From Bacteroidota bacterium (GTDB lineage: Bacteria; Bacteroidota; Bacteroidia; 2-12-FULL-35-15), in assembly GCA_947504725.1 (NCBI GenBank), contig CANNHN010000004.1:62001-126000 (forward strand): a DNA stretch of 64,000 bases. Reading direction: 5' to 3'. The notes below the pieces were generated by a model. The model saw nothing but the letters and a program-made list of their open reading frames with translations, was not told the DNA's origin and made no database searches. A program made the position numbers and the translations under genes. Positions 33,969-43,944 of this stretch are shown here, in pieces (position 1 is the stretch's first letter; each line of letters opens with the position of its first letter).

Positions 33969-36464
33969 TTGAAAAATAAGTTCAAATATTTTTTTTTACA
34001 AACAACATTGCTTTTTGTTTTGTTGTTCTCCTCTTTTTCGATTTTTTCGCAATCAACTGTAGTAAGCGGAAAAATTGTTGACGCAATTACTCGTGAGCCT
34101 TTACCATTTGTAAATGTTGTATTTAAAGGAACAGTAATTGGTGGAGCAAGTGACATTGAAGGAAACTATACTATTTCTATTTCAAATACACGTGTTGATT
34201 CCATATCCATTTCTTATGTAGGATATAATAAGTTAACCCGTTTTGTGAAAAATGGTCAAACCCAAATTGCAAACATTGGATTGAGCCAAGGAGTGGATTT
34301 AACCGTTGTTGAAATTCGACCTGGTGACAATCCAGCTCATCGCATTCTTCGAAAAATTATAGCCCATAAAGATGACAATGATCGAGAAAAATTAGAATCG
34401 TATGAATATGAAGTTTACAATAAAGTAGAATTCGATTTAAATAATTTGAGCGAAGATTTCAAAAGCAATAAACTTCTACACCCTTTTTCATTTATTTTCG
34501 ACAATATTGATACTACTAACGCTAAGGAAAAGCCTTATTTGCCTGTATTTATGACAGAGGCATTGTCGGATTTTTATTACAGAAAATCACCTCAGGCTAG
34601 AAATGAAGTCATTAAAGCTAGTAAAGTTACAGGATTGGAAAATTCCAGTGTATCACAATTTATGGGTGATATGTACCAAAATGTAAATATTTACGACAAC
34701 ACCATTTTAGTTTTCGGGAAAAATTTTGTCAGCCCGATTTCTGATAACGCATTATTGTTTTACAAATTTTATTTGATTGATAGTATGGTTATTGATGGTC
34801 ACAAATGTTATCAATTGCAATTTAAACCAAAAAGAAAACAGGAATTAGCATTTGTTGGAAATCTTTGGGCGGCTGATACAACATTTGGAATTAAACAAAT
34901 TGAAATGAGTATTGCGGATGATGCAAATATCAACTTTATTAATTCAACGGCTGTTGTTCAAACATATAAATACATTGATAGCGTCTGGATGATGCAAAAA
35001 GAGCGTTTGGTTATTGATTTTAATCCTTTTCCAATCGACCAAAAGAAAAAAAATACGATGGGTGTTTATGGTCGTAAAACTGCTGACTACAGCAATTTTA
35101 AAATCAATCAACTACATGAGGATAAATTTTATTCGATGACGGAAAATTTAAAAGTGAATGACGATGCTTTTAAAAAAACAGAAGCCTATTGGGATGAACA
35201 TCGACATGATACGTTGTCGAAAAACGAAAAGCAAATTTACAAAATGGTGGATACTTTGCAGTCGCTTCCCATTTATAGAACATGGATTGATGTGATTACC
35301 ATTTTTGTTACGGGCTATAAAGTAAAAGGAAATTTTGAATATGGTCCGTATTACAACATGTTTAGTACTAATGAAATTGAAGGAAATCGTTTTAGATTTG
35401 GTGGAAGAACAAGCAATCAATTTAGCAAGTGGTACGAGTTAAGTGGTTATGTAGCTTACGGCACAAGAGATGAGAAATTCAAATACAGTTTAGGGATTCG
35501 TTCCTTTATAACTAAGAAGCCGCGCGCAATGGTGGGGATGTATTATAAAAACGATAACGAAATTTTAGGGCAAAGTCAGAATGGATTTACAACAGATAAT
35601 ATTCTAGCATCCGTATTTAGAGTCACTCCATTGCGAAATTTGACAAATGTAAAACAAGTTCATGCTTATTATGAGCGTTTTTGGTTTTCTGGTTTTAGTA
35701 CCAAATTGAGTTTTTATAATCGTACGATGATGCCTTTAGCAGATTTTCGGTATGAATTTCAAAAAACAACAAACACTACAGCATTTAAAGAAAGCATTAC
35801 CACTTCTGAAATTCGATTGATGGTAAGATTGGCTTACAACGAAAAATATTTAGATGGAGAATTTACTCGAATTAGTTTAAGTACACGCTATCCTATAGTG
35901 CAGGCGCAATATACAATGGGCATTAAAAATTTATTTCACAGCGATTATGATTATCACAAGCTGACAGTAAACGTGGATGATCGAATTCGAATTAATCCAA
36001 TTGGATATTTCGATTATATTTTATCATATGGAAAAACATGGAACCCTGTTTCTTATCCTTTGCTTGAAATTCATGGTGGTAATGAAACATATGTTTTTGA
36101 TTTGTATGCTTACAATTCAATGAATTACTATGAATTTGTAAGCGATGAATTTGCCTCAGCAACTATTTCACATCACTTCGATGGGTTTTTCTTAAATCGA
36201 ATTCCATTAATGCGGAAATTGAAATGGCGTGAGGTTGTTGGTGCCAAAGCACTTGTTGGAAGAGTAAGTGACGCCAATAGGAATCTATTGATTTTTCCAG
36301 AACATTTGTATTCTTTAAATCGCGGACCGTATCTTGAAGCAACAACAGGAATAGAAAATATTTTCAAAATATTTAGAGTTGATGCTGTTTGGCGTTTGAC
36401 TTATTTAGATAATCCTAAAGCAGTTCCATTTAGTATTAAAGCTTCTATGCAGTTTACATTTTAA
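33969..36464 (+). CDS. DUF5686/CarboxypepD_reg-like outer-membrane protein
   Basis: 831 residues starting with TTG right after the AhpD-like gene. The signal peptide ([15 protein letters not shown]) ends near residue 28. Residues 30-115 form a CarboxypepD_reg-like beta domain ([48 protein letters not shown]), as found at the N-terminus of TonB-dependent receptors. The remaining 700 residues match the DUF5686 family, large outer-membrane beta-barrels of Bacteroidota with unknown role, ending in aromatic strands ([10 protein letters not shown]). There is no TonB box or plug domain. lptB follows 13 bases later, so the pair may be co-transcribed and linked to outer-membrane assembly. Confidence 0.87.
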   Translation: MKNKFKYFFLQTTLLFVLLFSSFSIFSQSTVVSGKIVDAITREPLPFVNVVFKGTVIGGASDIEGNYTISISNTRVDSISISYVGYNKLTRFVKNGQTQIANIGLSQGVDLTVVEIRPGDNPAHRILRKIIAHKDDNDREKLESYEYEVYNKVEFDLNNLSEDFKSNKLLHPFSFIFDNIDTTNAKEKPYLPVFMTEALSDFYYRKSPQARNEVIKASKVTGLENSSVSQFMGDMYQNVNIYDNTILVFGKNFVSPISDNALLFYKFYLIDSMVIDGHKCYQLQFKPKRKQELAFVGNLWAADTTFGIKQIEMSIADDANINFINSTAVVQTYKYIDSVWMMQKERLVIDFNPFPIDQKKKNTMGVYGRKTADYSNFKINQLHEDKFYSMTENLKVNDDAFKKTEAYWDEHRHDTLSKNEKQIYKMVDTLQSLPIYRTWIDVITIFVTGYKVKGNFEYGPYYNMFSTNEIEGNRFRFGGRTSNQFSKWYELSGYVAYGTRDEKFKYSLGIRSFITKKPRAMVGMYYKNDNEILGQSQNGFTTDNILASVFRVTPLRNLTNVKQVHAYYERFWFSGFSTKLSFYNRTMMPLADFRYEFQKTTNTTAFKESITTSEIRLMVRLAYNEKYLDGEFTRISLSTRYPIVQAQYTMGIKNLFHSDYDYHKLTVNVDDRIRINPIGYFDYILSYGKTWNPVSYPLLEIHGGNETYVFDLYAYNSMNYYEFVSDEFASATISHHFDGFFLNRIPLMRKLKWREVVGAKALVGRVSDANRNLLIFPEHLYSLNRGPYLEATTGIENIFKIFRVDAVWRLTYLDNPKAVPFSIKASMQFTF

Positions 36465-36477
36465 AAAACGTATTATT

Positions 36478-37287
36478 ATGATTTTACGTACCGAAAATTT
36501 AGTTAAAAAATACAAGAGCAGAACTGTTGCAAAAATGGTAACTGTAAATGTTAAGCAAGGAGAAATTGTTGGTTTGCTCGGCCCAAATGGTGCTGGTAAA
36601 ACAACTTCTTTTTATATGATTGTAGGGATGATAAAACCCAATGAAGGAAAAATATATTTAGACGATAAAGACATTACTGATGAACCAATGTATAAGCGTG
36701 CTCAATTAGGAATAGGTTATTTAGCTCAAGAGGCATCAGTTTTTAGAAAACTAAGTGTAGAAGATAATATTCGTGCAATTTTGGAAATGACAAAATTGAA
36801 TAAGCAGGAACAAGGTTTGAAGTTAGAAAGTTTATTGGATGAATTTCACTTGCAACACATTCGTAAAAATTTAGGAGATAGATTATCAGGCGGAGAAAGA
36901 AGAAGAACAGAAATTGCAAGATGTTTAGCTGCTGACCCGAAGTTTATATTATTGGATGAACCATTTGCAGGAGTTGATCCAATTGCCGTTGAAGATATTC
37001 AAAGCATTGTTGCAAAGTTGAAGAAAAAAAATATCGGAATTTTAATTACCGATCATAATGTGCAAGAAACACTGCAAATTACCGATAGAGCGTATTTGCT
37101 TTTCGAAGGAAGTATTCTAAAAGCAGGAACGGCAGAAGAACTTGCGAACGATGAACAAGTTAGACGAGTTTACCTTGGAAAGAATTTTGAACTAAGAAGT
37201 AAAAAAAAGGAAGAGACTGATTCTACTAGCGATACATTGGAATTATTAGGCGGAATTGCAGATAATATAGTTGACGGTATAAACTAA
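36478..37287 (+). CDS. lptB: LPS export ABC transporter ATP-binding protein
   Basis: LptB powers extraction of lipopolysaccharide from the inner membrane with LptFG. 269 residues. Walker A GPNGAGKT (35-42), Q-loop [17 protein letters not shown], signature [13 protein letters not shown], Walker [17 protein letters not shown], and H-loop [10 protein letters not shown]; the pattern [10 protein letters not shown] is specific for LptB. A 25-residue C-terminal extension ([22 protein letters not shown]) follows the usual end. Its stop codon overlaps the convergent downstream gene by four bases. No other lpt gene is nearby. Confidence 0.94.
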   Translation: MILRTENLVKKYKSRTVAKMVTVNVKQGEIVGLLGPNGAGKTTSFYMIVGMIKPNEGKIYLDDKDITDEPMYKRAQLGIGYLAQEASVFRKLSVEDNIRAILEMTKLNKQEQGLKLESLLDEFHLQHIRKNLGDRLSGGERRRTEIARCLAADPKFILLDEPFAGVDPIAVEDIQSIVAKLKKKNIGILITDHNVQETLQITDRAYLLFEGSILKAGTAEELANDEQVRRVYLGKNFELRSKKKEETDSTSDTLELLGGIADNIVDGIN

Positions 37288-38165
37288 TTATATTTAAAGC
37301 TTAATAATGTTGGCTTTCCTTTTTGCGCTTCATTACTAATTAGCATTGTACCATCCGATAAAAACGACAAGCCTTCAGGTTTGTTAAATACTTTAGGGTC
37401 TAGTTTTATCAAATTTTTAATTCCCCCCGATTTATTAATCATTAATAGTAATTTATCGTTGGATGATAAAATGTAAATATTTTTATTGATTGGGTGAACA
37501 GCTATTTCTGAAGGTCTGAAATTAAATGCATCCACTTTTTCGCTCGTTTGTTTATTGATACGATAAGGAATTGGAATGTTTAATTTGCGGGCAAATGCTT
37601 CAATCTCATTTACATCTAATTTTATGATTGGGATATTGTTGGGAGCTCTAGTTTTTAAATCGAAGTTGTAGATGTAACGAAGATCTTTGTTTTCAATTTC
37701 TTTTCCTGGTTTAATTTTAGCAGCAATTAACAAGCGATAATTTTCCATATCATAGCACAAGCCTTCATTGTTAAGTGATGGTAAATTCAAAAAATATTCT
37801 TTGATTTTCATGTTAGGCGCTCTGAAATCTGGATACTCAACCAAAACGCCATCGCTTCTTAAAAGAAAAATGGTATTTCCAACCAAGGTGATTCCTTCAT
37901 AATCTCCAATTAAACCGGTTTTATATTCTTTTGTGATTTTACCTTCTTTCAGGTTGTATATGTATATTATTCCAAGTTCATCTTGTACACAGGCAATTTC
38001 ATTCTCATTCAAAAAGGTAATTCCTGAAATTTCATTTAAAGAAGGTGGAAGAGTATAAGATTTATCAGGTGAGGATAATTGATAATTTTGTTGAACAATA
38101 CAAAAAGCAAAAAATGACAAGCAGCAAATGCCTACTAAAAGTGAATATTTAGTTTTTGTATACAT
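37284..38165 (-). CDS. SdiA-regulated-type exported protein
   Basis: 293 residues. An N-terminal membrane segment or signal peptide ([19 protein letters not shown]) is followed by a beta-propeller-like domain: [83 protein letters not shown], and [17 protein letters not shown]. These repeats match the SdiA-regulated domain family (PF06977-like), exported propellers of unknown activity. A cysteine sits near the signal end but without a canonical lipobox. It is convergent with lptB with a four-base overlap. Confidence 0.8.
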   Translation of the reverse strand: MYTKTKYSLLVGICCLSFFAFCIVQQNYQLSSPDKSYTLPPSLNEISGITFLNENEIACVQDELGIIYIYNLKEGKITKEYKTGLIGDYEGITLVGNTIFLLRSDGVLVEYPDFRAPNMKIKEYFLNLPSLNNEGLCYDMENYRLLIAAKIKPGKEIENKDLRYIYNFDLKTRAPNNIPIIKLDVNEIEAFARKLNIPIPYRINKQTSEKVDAFNFRPSEIAVHPINKNIYILSSNDKLLLMINKSGGIKNLIKLDPKVFNKPEGLSFLSDGTMLISNEAQKGKPTLLSFKYN

Positions 38166-38201
38166 ATTACGAAGGTACGATGTTTTAGTTAACGGTCATC
38201 C

Positions 38202-38256
38202 CATCCCCCGACACAGGATCTCCTCATTTGGAAGATTGTATCTTCAACAGGGGATG
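38202..38256. repeat. Compound palindrome, CATCCCC...GGGGATG with inner hairpin
   Basis: Outer arms CATCCCC (38202-38208) and GGGGATG (38250-38256) enclose an inner hairpin GAAGAT-TGT-ATCTTC (38231-38245). It adjoins the next inverted repeat at 38262. I think such nested elements are dispersed intergenic repeats in this phylum. Confidence 0.6.
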
Positions 38257-38261
38257 CCGCC

Positions 38262-38315
38262 CTTCGACTCCGCTCAGGGTGACATCACGTGGCGTCACAC
38301 TGAGCGGAGTCGAAG
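38262..38315. repeat. 22+22 inverted repeat, CTTCGACTCCGCTCA type
   Basis: CTTCGACTCCGCTCAGGGT(GAC) at 38262-38283 and its inverse at 38294-38315 match in 21 of 22 positions, with a short spacer. I recognise the core CTTCGACTCCGCTCA as a widespread dispersed palindrome in Bacteroidota. Together with the neighbouring elements it fills most of the 235-base gap between the SdiA-regulated-type gene and purS. Confidence 0.8.
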
Positions 38316-38316
38316 T

Positions 38317-38383
38317 GTTTGAAAATGTTTGGCTCCGTTTTCAAACAAAAAACCCATCACGAATCATCATGACGGGTTTCTTT
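38317..38383 (-). terminator. Terminator of the pssA-purS operon (plus a second hairpin)
   Basis: On the minus strand AAACCCGTCA pairs with TGATGGGTTT (one mismatch), followed by a T run (38348-38380): a classic intrinsic terminator after purS. A further stem, GTTTGAAAATG with CGTTTTCAAAC (38317-38347), lies just beyond it. Confidence 0.8.
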
Positions 38384-38400
38384 ATTAAAGAATAATCTTA

Positions 38401-38652
38401 TTAATTCTCAAACAATTCAAATTCATAAAATTCCATGATTTGATTTGCTAATAATTTTTTACATGCTTCATCTACTTTTGTTGTTGCTGCATCTTTTGAA
38501 TCAGCTTCAATTTCTAAAGTGATGTGTTTGCCAATTCTAACGTTTTCAATTTCAGGTAATCCTAAGTTTTTCATGCTTCCTGTTACTGCTTTTCCTTGTG
38601 GATCTAATAATGCCTTTAATGGCATCACATCAATTTCTGCTCTGAATTTCAT
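38401..38652 (-). CDS. purS: Phosphoribosylformylglycinamidine synthase subunit PurS
   Basis: 83 residues, the normal size. PurS bridges PurL and PurQ in the FGAM synthase complex of purine synthesis. KFRAEIDVMPLKALLDPQGKAV is the hallmark N-terminus, and GKHITLEIEADSKDAATTKVDEACKKLLANQIMEFYEFEL the rest. Its presence means the small-PurL multi-subunit enzyme is used in place of one long PurL. It lies 12 bases after pssA with no purine gene nearby. Confidence 0.93.
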   Translation of the reverse strand: MKFRAEIDVMPLKALLDPQGKAVTGSMKNLGLPEIENVRIGKHITLEIEADSKDAATTKVDEACKKLLANQIMEFYEFELFEN

Positions 38653-38664
38653 ATGGTTTGATTT

Positions 38665-39438
38665 TTAATGTTCAACGGTTTTGTTTTTATTCATCATATT
38701 ATTGATGATGGATAAAACGATGTACAAAAATATAATAAAAGGGATTGCAATGAACTGAAATAGTATTAACAAAATCACGGAAATTATCAAAAATGAGTAG
38801 CGAATCTTATTGTCGGCCCATCCGAAATTTTTGAACTTCATAGCAAATAAAGGGAGTTCAGCGATTAGGAGGTAGGACATGATTATTGTAAGCCCGATGT
38901 ATAAATATGGATTTAGGAGAAATTCATGAAACTTTCCATAGTCATTTCTGTGAAATTCCATAATTAATGGTAAAGAACAAATTAGGATTGTATTTGCTGG
39001 AGTTGGAACTCCGATAAAAGAATTGGTCTGGCGAGTATCAATATTAAACTTTGCTAAACGGAGACATGAAAAAATGGTAATAAGAAATCCAAAATATGGT
39101 AAAAATCGGGCAATCATCCCAATTGTTGAAGTGTCCTGAATTCCTTGAGAAAAATACTCTTTGTATTTAATGCTCTGTTCTATAAGATGAAAAACTACAA
39201 TCCCCGGCACAACCCCAAAAGTCACCATGTCCGCCAACGAATCCAACTGCTTTCCCAATTCACCACCTACTTTTAATAGTCTAGCAACAAAACCATCAAA
39301 AAAGTCCAAAACTGCTGCAATTCCAACTAAATAAGCTGTCATAACCAAGTTCCCTTTGAAGGCTGCAACAATTGCTAAGCAACCGCAAAATAAGTTGCCG
39401 CAAGTAATAGCATTTGGTATATGTTTTTTGATATTCAT
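38665..39438 (-). CDS. pssA: CDP-diacylglycerol--serine O-phosphatidyltransferase
   Basis: Inner-membrane enzyme making phosphatidylserine, precursor of phosphatidylethanolamine. 257 residues with about eight hydrophobic helices. The CDP-alcohol phosphotransferase motif D-G-x2-A-R-x8-G-x3-D-x3-D is complete (Asp48 to Asp70, seen as DGFVARLLKVGGELGKQLD). NAITCGNLFCGCLAI and FGVVPGIVVF are specific for PssA type II. It forms an operon with purS. Confidence 0.93.
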   Translation of the reverse strand: MNIKKHIPNAITCGNLFCGCLAIVAAFKGNLVMTAYLVGIAAVLDFFDGFVARLLKVGGELGKQLDSLADMVTFGVVPGIVVFHLIEQSIKYKEYFSQGIQDTSTIGMIARFLPYFGFLITIFSCLRLAKFNIDTRQTNSFIGVPTPANTILICSLPLIMEFHRNDYGKFHEFLLNPYLYIGLTIIMSYLLIAELPLFAMKFKNFGWADNKIRYSFLIISVILLILFQFIAIPFIIFLYIVLSIINNMMNKNKTVEH

Positions 39439-39518
39439 TCCAAGCGAAATTACTAAAAATTATTGAGGTTTGATGATGCAACATTCTTACCATTAGCAAA
39501 AATTAATACCTTTATCCT

Positions 39519-40955
39519 ATGCAATTCCTTTTGCCACTTACTTACGCCACCCTTTTCATTTTTTTGATATTAAAACTCAAATTTTTTAGTATCGGAGAGT
39601 TATCCAAATTTCAATTGATCGGTTTGTTTGTTTTAAAAGGAATTGCTGGAATAATTGGCTTTTATATTTACACATATTATTACCCTCAATCTGATTCTTA
39701 TCTTTATTTAGAAGGCAGTAAAAATATTTTCGATCAATTTATGGGAAATGCCAATTCAACTGCTGTAATGGGTTGGGATTCGAGTTTTGATGATGCATTT
39801 TATAACAACTCTCGAATAATTATCTACATCAATTTTTTTATTCAATTCATTTCTTTTAATAATCCATTTGTACATATTCTGTTCTTTTGCTTTTTTTCCT
39901 TTGTAGGATTAACAGCATTGTATAATTCATTTTACAACTATTTTCCGACAAAGAAAAACATTCTTGTACTTGGAATTTACATTGTTCCTTCTGTCTTGTT
40001 TTGGACATCAGGAATTTATAAAGAAGCAATAGCAATCATGTGTGTTGGCTTAATTATATATGTTTCCGATTTTGGGCTGGCTAAGTTATATTCAATCAAA
40101 AGTTTAGTGTTGCTGACTTTGTTAATTGTGCTGTTGTTCTTTTTGAAAATATATGTTTTAGCATGTTTGCTTCCTTTGCTACTGATTCATTTTTGTATTT
40201 CTAAAATGGAAAATAAAAATTACGCTCTTAAATTTATAGCAGGTTTTATTCTTTTTGTCGGCATTTTTCATTTGATTTCTAAAATGAGTGACAAGACTAA
40301 TTTCTATCAATTGATTGCCGATAAACAAGCAAAGGCAATAAGTGAATCAAAAGGCGGAATATTTTTAGCAAACGAAAGCAATTTTATTTGTTTGAATTAT
40401 AACGACTCTACTTTTTTATTGATGAAACCCGATTCTACATTTTTGATTCAGCCTGGAAGTGCTCATTTGTCGTGGAAGTTGGATAATATGATGGATACAA
40501 CTTTTGTTGTGAGCTCGACAGACACGAATGCGTATAAACTATTGTATAAAATAAAACCGGCCAATTCAACGCTTGGAATGGAGAAGATGGATCCTTCTTT
40601 TTTAGGAATGCTGAAAAATATTCCCAAAGCAATTGTTAATGTGTTTTTTCAGCCAACGTTATTTAAAATTAAGAATAGCTTACAATTATTTGCATGGCTG
40701 GAAAATATTTGGTTGTTGTTATTGCTTGTCTTAGCAATTTTATTTTTCGATAAAAAAATTCTTGAACACAAACAAGTACTTGTATTTTGTATCGTATTTG
40801 CGATTTTACAATTTGCAATGATTGGATTGGTAACACCTGCTATTGGTGCAATGGTGCGTTACAAGGTTGTAGCGCTACCGTTTTTATTTGCTATTTGTAT
40901 GCTTTGTATTGACGGAGAAAAGCTTTCTAGAAAATTAAAGCGAACTAAAAATTAG
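39519..40955 (+). CDS. Polytopic membrane protein, EpsG/O-antigen-polymerase-like
   Basis: 478 residues, about eleven membrane helices with a large soluble loop at about 275-370 (SESKGGIFLANESNFICLNYNDSTF and following). No named family is certain. The layout, with YYPQSDSYLYLEGSKNIFDQF in the first outer loop and a long periplasmic loop before the last helices, recalls EpsG/Wzy-like polymerases or GT-C enzymes. FWTSGIYKEAIAIMCVGLIIY resembles a motif of such uncharacterised Bacteroidota proteins. A TACCTTTA box eight bases before the ATG may be its -7 element, implying a leaderless message. It converges on the next gene with an 11-base overlap. Confidence 0.6.
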   Translation: MQFLLPLTYATLFIFLILKLKFFSIGELSKFQLIGLFVLKGIAGIIGFYIYTYYYPQSDSYLYLEGSKNIFDQFMGNANSTAVMGWDSSFDDAFYNNSRIIIYINFFIQFISFNNPFVHILFFCFFSFVGLTALYNSFYNYFPTKKNILVLGIYIVPSVLFWTSGIYKEAIAIMCVGLIIYVSDFGLAKLYSIKSLVLLTLLIVLLFFLKIYVLACLLPLLLIHFCISKMENKNYALKFIAGFILFVGIFHLISKMSDKTNFYQLIADKQAKAISESKGGIFLANESNFICLNYNDSTFLLMKPDSTFLIQPGSAHLSWKLDNMMDTTFVVSSTDTNAYKLLYKIKPANSTLGMEKMDPSFLGMLKNIPKAIVNVFFQPTLFKIKNSLQLFAWLENIWLLLLLVLAILFFDKKILEHKQVLVFCIVFAILQFAMIGLVTPAIGAMVRYKVVALPFLFAICMLCIDGEKLSRKLKRTKN

Positions 40956-42333
40956 GATTCTTATACAGAATAAGTTCCACCATTCCGCTTTTTATTTCTT
41001 TTTCTACAAACCAATTCTTTTTAATGTTCTCAAGATCATCCATTCTTCCCGAGTTAATAATGTTGCTGTATAAAAAATAAGCAAAGTTGTTTATTGAATT
41101 GGTTTCAATGTCAGTATAAGGCTTGTTCGGATCATTATTCAGAGTGGAGTTGTGAAAATCATTTGTTAATGGAAACTGTGTGCCAATTGTTTCGGGAGCA
41201 ATGTGATTCATATTAGTGTAATGTCTCATTCGATGCTCCATTTCGAAATAAGGAATAATTTTTAAGGATGAATCCCATGCATTTCCATAACGTTGTGGAT
41301 AAATGATGAAATTGCCAGCTATCAAGCATGTTGCTAGCATTATAAATAATAGTCTTCTGATGTTTTGTTTTTCTATATGCTGAATAAAATAACAAGTTGC
41401 AATAATCAGCATACTACACACAACCAAAAAATATTTATGCCCAATTGGATTTTTGATTAAAATCATGAAGAATGCTAAAACAAAAAAAGGAACACAAAGA
41501 TTTCTTATGATTTCTTTATGTTGTATAGATTTTATTTTCTTAATATTATACAAAAAAAAGTAACCCAGGGTCATCCAAAGCGCTACTCTTCCCATGTCTA
41601 GATTCTTCCAGAGGATGTATATAAATTGATGAAACATCATTCTTATTCCTGAAAATTGTTCTGCGTTACCTTCCCGGATAGGTGAAAAAATATACCAGCC
41701 GGTTTGTTGTTTGTGATAAATTGCCCAAAGCAATAAGGTTAGAAATGCAGGAATGTAATTTCGTAAAAAATGAAAGTTGAGTTTTCTGTTATATAATAAG
41801 TCGAGAATAAATACTGCTGATGCTAACATAATTCCGCGAATACTTATTAAACAGAGTAAAACTAAAGCAATTGAGAGTAGATTGTTTTTGTTGTTGTACA
41901 ATGCATTTAGAGAAAGCAAAAAGAAATAAGCGATAATAATGTCGTAACCCATTAATATCGATTGAGTAATAAATACAGGTTCTAAAATCAATAAAACAAT
42001 TGCGATAACAATTGTTTTGTCGCTCAGATAACGTTTGGCAAGTTTAAAAAACTCATAAACCACTCCGAATAAAAAAGGAAGAATTGCTAAATGTGATACA
42101 AGTAGTGTTTTTTCAAAACATTTCCATAGCATCGTTAAATATATTGAGTATAAAGGGAATCCGCCTGTGTCAAATGATTCAGGTGCGATGAATCCATTCA
42201 TTCCTGAATTATAGAAATTGACAGATAAGGCAGAAAAAAAAGTGCTATCCCAAAAAAATGGAATTTGATAGCTGAAAAAGGTCAGAAGAGTAAGTAGAAT
42301 AAAAAAAGGAAGAAGAATTTTAGTGTTCGTCAT
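40945..42333 (-). CDS. Polytopic GT-C-like glycosyltransferase (ArnT/PMT type)
   Basis: 462 residues, about ten to eleven membrane helices. The first periplasmic loop YQIPFFWDSTFFSALSVNFYNSGMNGF resembles the catalytic-Asp loop of ArnT/PMT-type GT-C enzymes (here Asp in FWDS). The C-terminal 100 residues are soluble and periplasmic. The start overlaps the upstream GT2 gene by 14 bases, so both are probably translated together: the GT2 would make a polyprenyl-phosphate sugar and this protein would use it as donor. The acceptor is unknown. Confidence 0.7.
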   Translation of the reverse strand: MTNTKILLPFFILLTLLTFFSYQIPFFWDSTFFSALSVNFYNSGMNGFIAPESFDTGGFPLYSIYLTMLWKCFEKTLLVSHLAILPFLFGVVYEFFKLAKRYLSDKTIVIAIVLLILEPVFITQSILMGYDIIIAYFFLLSLNALYNNKNNLLSIALVLLCLISIRGIMLASAVFILDLLYNRKLNFHFLRNYIPAFLTLLLWAIYHKQQTGWYIFSPIREGNAEQFSGIRMMFHQFIYILWKNLDMGRVALWMTLGYFFLYNIKKIKSIQHKEIIRNLCVPFFVLAFFMILIKNPIGHKYFLVVCSMLIIATCYFIQHIEKQNIRRLLFIMLATCLIAGNFIIYPQRYGNAWDSSLKIIPYFEMEHRMRHYTNMNHIAPETIGTQFPLTNDFHNSTLNNDPNKPYTDIETNSINNFAYFLYSNIINSGRMDDLENIKKNWFVEKEIKSGMVELILYKNPNF

Positions 42334-43252
42334 CGCTTTTTACAATTTCAGAAATACTGTATTGTGGTTTGTTGTTTAACGTTAAGTACATTCTGCCGAT
42401 GTATTCTCCAATAATTCCGAGTGTGATTAAAATCAATCCACCAAAAAGAATGATCAGAACAACAACTGTTGTCCAGCCTTCGATGAAATTTTTAGCAATA
42501 AAATAATCGTATAAGTATTTTATTAATAAAATAATTCCTGTAAATGTAGCAATACAACCTATGATGGTAGCTAATCTTAATGGTAGCACAGAAAAGCCTG
42601 TGAACAATTTCATAAAGACAGTAGCTGATTTCGAAAATGTATAATTACTTTTTCCGCTATGTCGTACTTGGTGTTCTACATTAACTTGACATAAATTTTG
42701 TGTGATGGTTAAAATTATTCCGTCTATATATGGATATGGTCCAGCAAATTTTGCAACTTCTAAAACTGTTGATTTATTTATGATTTTAAATGGAGAGAGG
42801 TAAATTCCTTTTGGTTTGGATACTAGTAATTCCGCCATTTTTCCGTTCGTGCTGCTTCCGATATTTTTTACAGTTGTTTGTTTTAGCGATGTAAAATTGG
42901 CATAACAAACATCAAAACCTTTTTTACATTCGTTGTGTAAAATTAAAATGTCAATAGGATTGTGTTGCAAATCATCATCCATAATCACACAATAATTTCC
43001 TTTCGCTATTCTAAGTCCAGCAAGCAATGCATTGTCTTGTCCGCTATTTTTTCTGAGATTAATTCCAGTAATGTGCTTGTTTTGCTTGCTTAGTGAAATA
43101 ATTTTTTTCCAACTATCATCTATGCTGCAATCGTTAACAAAAATAATTTCGTACGAAACAGTCATCGCTTCTGCAATTTGTTTATGCAGTTCTTCAATTA
43201 TAGAAGAACTGTTATAAACTGGAATCACTATGCTTATTTCTATTTCTTTCAT
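42320..43252 (-). CDS. Family 2 glycosyltransferase with C-terminal membrane helices (GtrB/ArnC-like)
   Basis: 310 residues. GT-A domain 1-225: ISIVIPVYNSSSIIEELHKQ, FVNDCSIDDSW, LRKNSGQDNALLAGLRIAKG, and the metal motif MDDDLQHNP (D-x-D). Two membrane helices follow (about 225-250 and 265-295, ILFGGLILITLGIIGEYIGRMYL), the standard architecture of polyprenyl-phosphate glycosyltransferases such as GtrB and ArnC. It begins four bases inside the methyltransferase gene and ends inside the GT-C gene: one tight operon of three. Confidence 0.9.
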   Translation of the reverse strand: MKEIEISIVIPVYNSSSIIEELHKQIAEAMTVSYEIIFVNDCSIDDSWKKIISLSKQNKHITGINLRKNSGQDNALLAGLRIAKGNYCVIMDDDLQHNPIDILILHNECKKGFDVCYANFTSLKQTTVKNIGSSTNGKMAELLVSKPKGIYLSPFKIINKSTVLEVAKFAGPYPYIDGIILTITQNLCQVNVEHQVRHSGKSNYTFSKSATVFMKLFTGFSVLPLRLATIIGCIATFTGIILLIKYLYDYFIAKNFIEGWTTVVVLIILFGGLILITLGIIGEYIGRMYLTLNNKPQYSISEIVKSDDEH

Positions 43253-43845
43253 TTTTTAATAACGATGATTAAATCTTTTTCGAATCGATCAACAATAGAA
43301 TATTCAAACTTTAATTTTTCTTTCAAATGATTCAATGCAGCTAATAATGTTTCCTCAGTAAATCGAAATGCTTGTTTTTTTCCATTCACATTGGCAGATG
43401 CTTTTGCCAATTTACCAATTATTCCTTTATTGTTGGATAGATTTAAAACCGGCTCCGAAATTATTATTAGTGGAGCGGATTCAAGCATTTTTGTAAATAG
43501 GCTTTCCAGACTTATATTGAAATGATACAAAGAGCCACAAATGATACACGTATCTGCTTCAGGCAATTTTGCGATGCTTAAAATGTCGTTTCGTTCAGCT
43601 GAAAGCCCTTTTTTTAAAGCATTTGTTACAAAAACTTCGTTTATGTCAATGCCTTTCCATTCGATTGATTTTTTTCTACAATATTCAGCTATAATGGTAT
43701 CTCCAAAACAGATTTCTGTTACTTTTTTGCCAGAAATTCGGTTCAATATTGGCTCGAACCGCTTGTAATAGTTGCCTTTGTATAGCAGCGACATTACAAA
43801 CCGATAATACTTGATGTTACTATATATGAAACTTGTTTTGGCCAA
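43249..43845 (-). CDS. Class I SAM-dependent methyltransferase-like protein
   Basis: 198 residues. The SAM site is less canonical than usual: KKVTEICFGDTIIAEYC replaces the glycine-rich E/DxGxGxG with few glycines; IEWKGIDINEVFVTNAL gives the acidic residue, ADTCIICGSLYHF the next strand. It belongs with O-linked sugar or lipid methyltransferases, but binding of SAM is inferred. First gene of the three-gene glycosyltransferase operon, divergent from porV2. Confidence 0.65.
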   Translation of the reverse strand: MAKTSFIYSNIKYYRFVMSLLYKGNYYKRFEPILNRISGKKVTEICFGDTIIAEYCRKKSIEWKGIDINEVFVTNALKKGLSAERNDILSIAKLPEADTCIICGSLYHFNISLESLFTKMLESAPLIIISEPVLNLSNNKGIIGKLAKASANVNGKKQAFRFTEETLLAALNHLKEKLKFEYSIVDRFEKDLIIVIKK

Positions 43846-43944
43846 ATTATTTTTATTTTAACAAATATAGGTGATTCAAGCAATATTTGAGGTGAAATTT
43901 CGTTCTCAAAAGGTTTGGAATTCAATGTAAATTAGTTTAATTTT

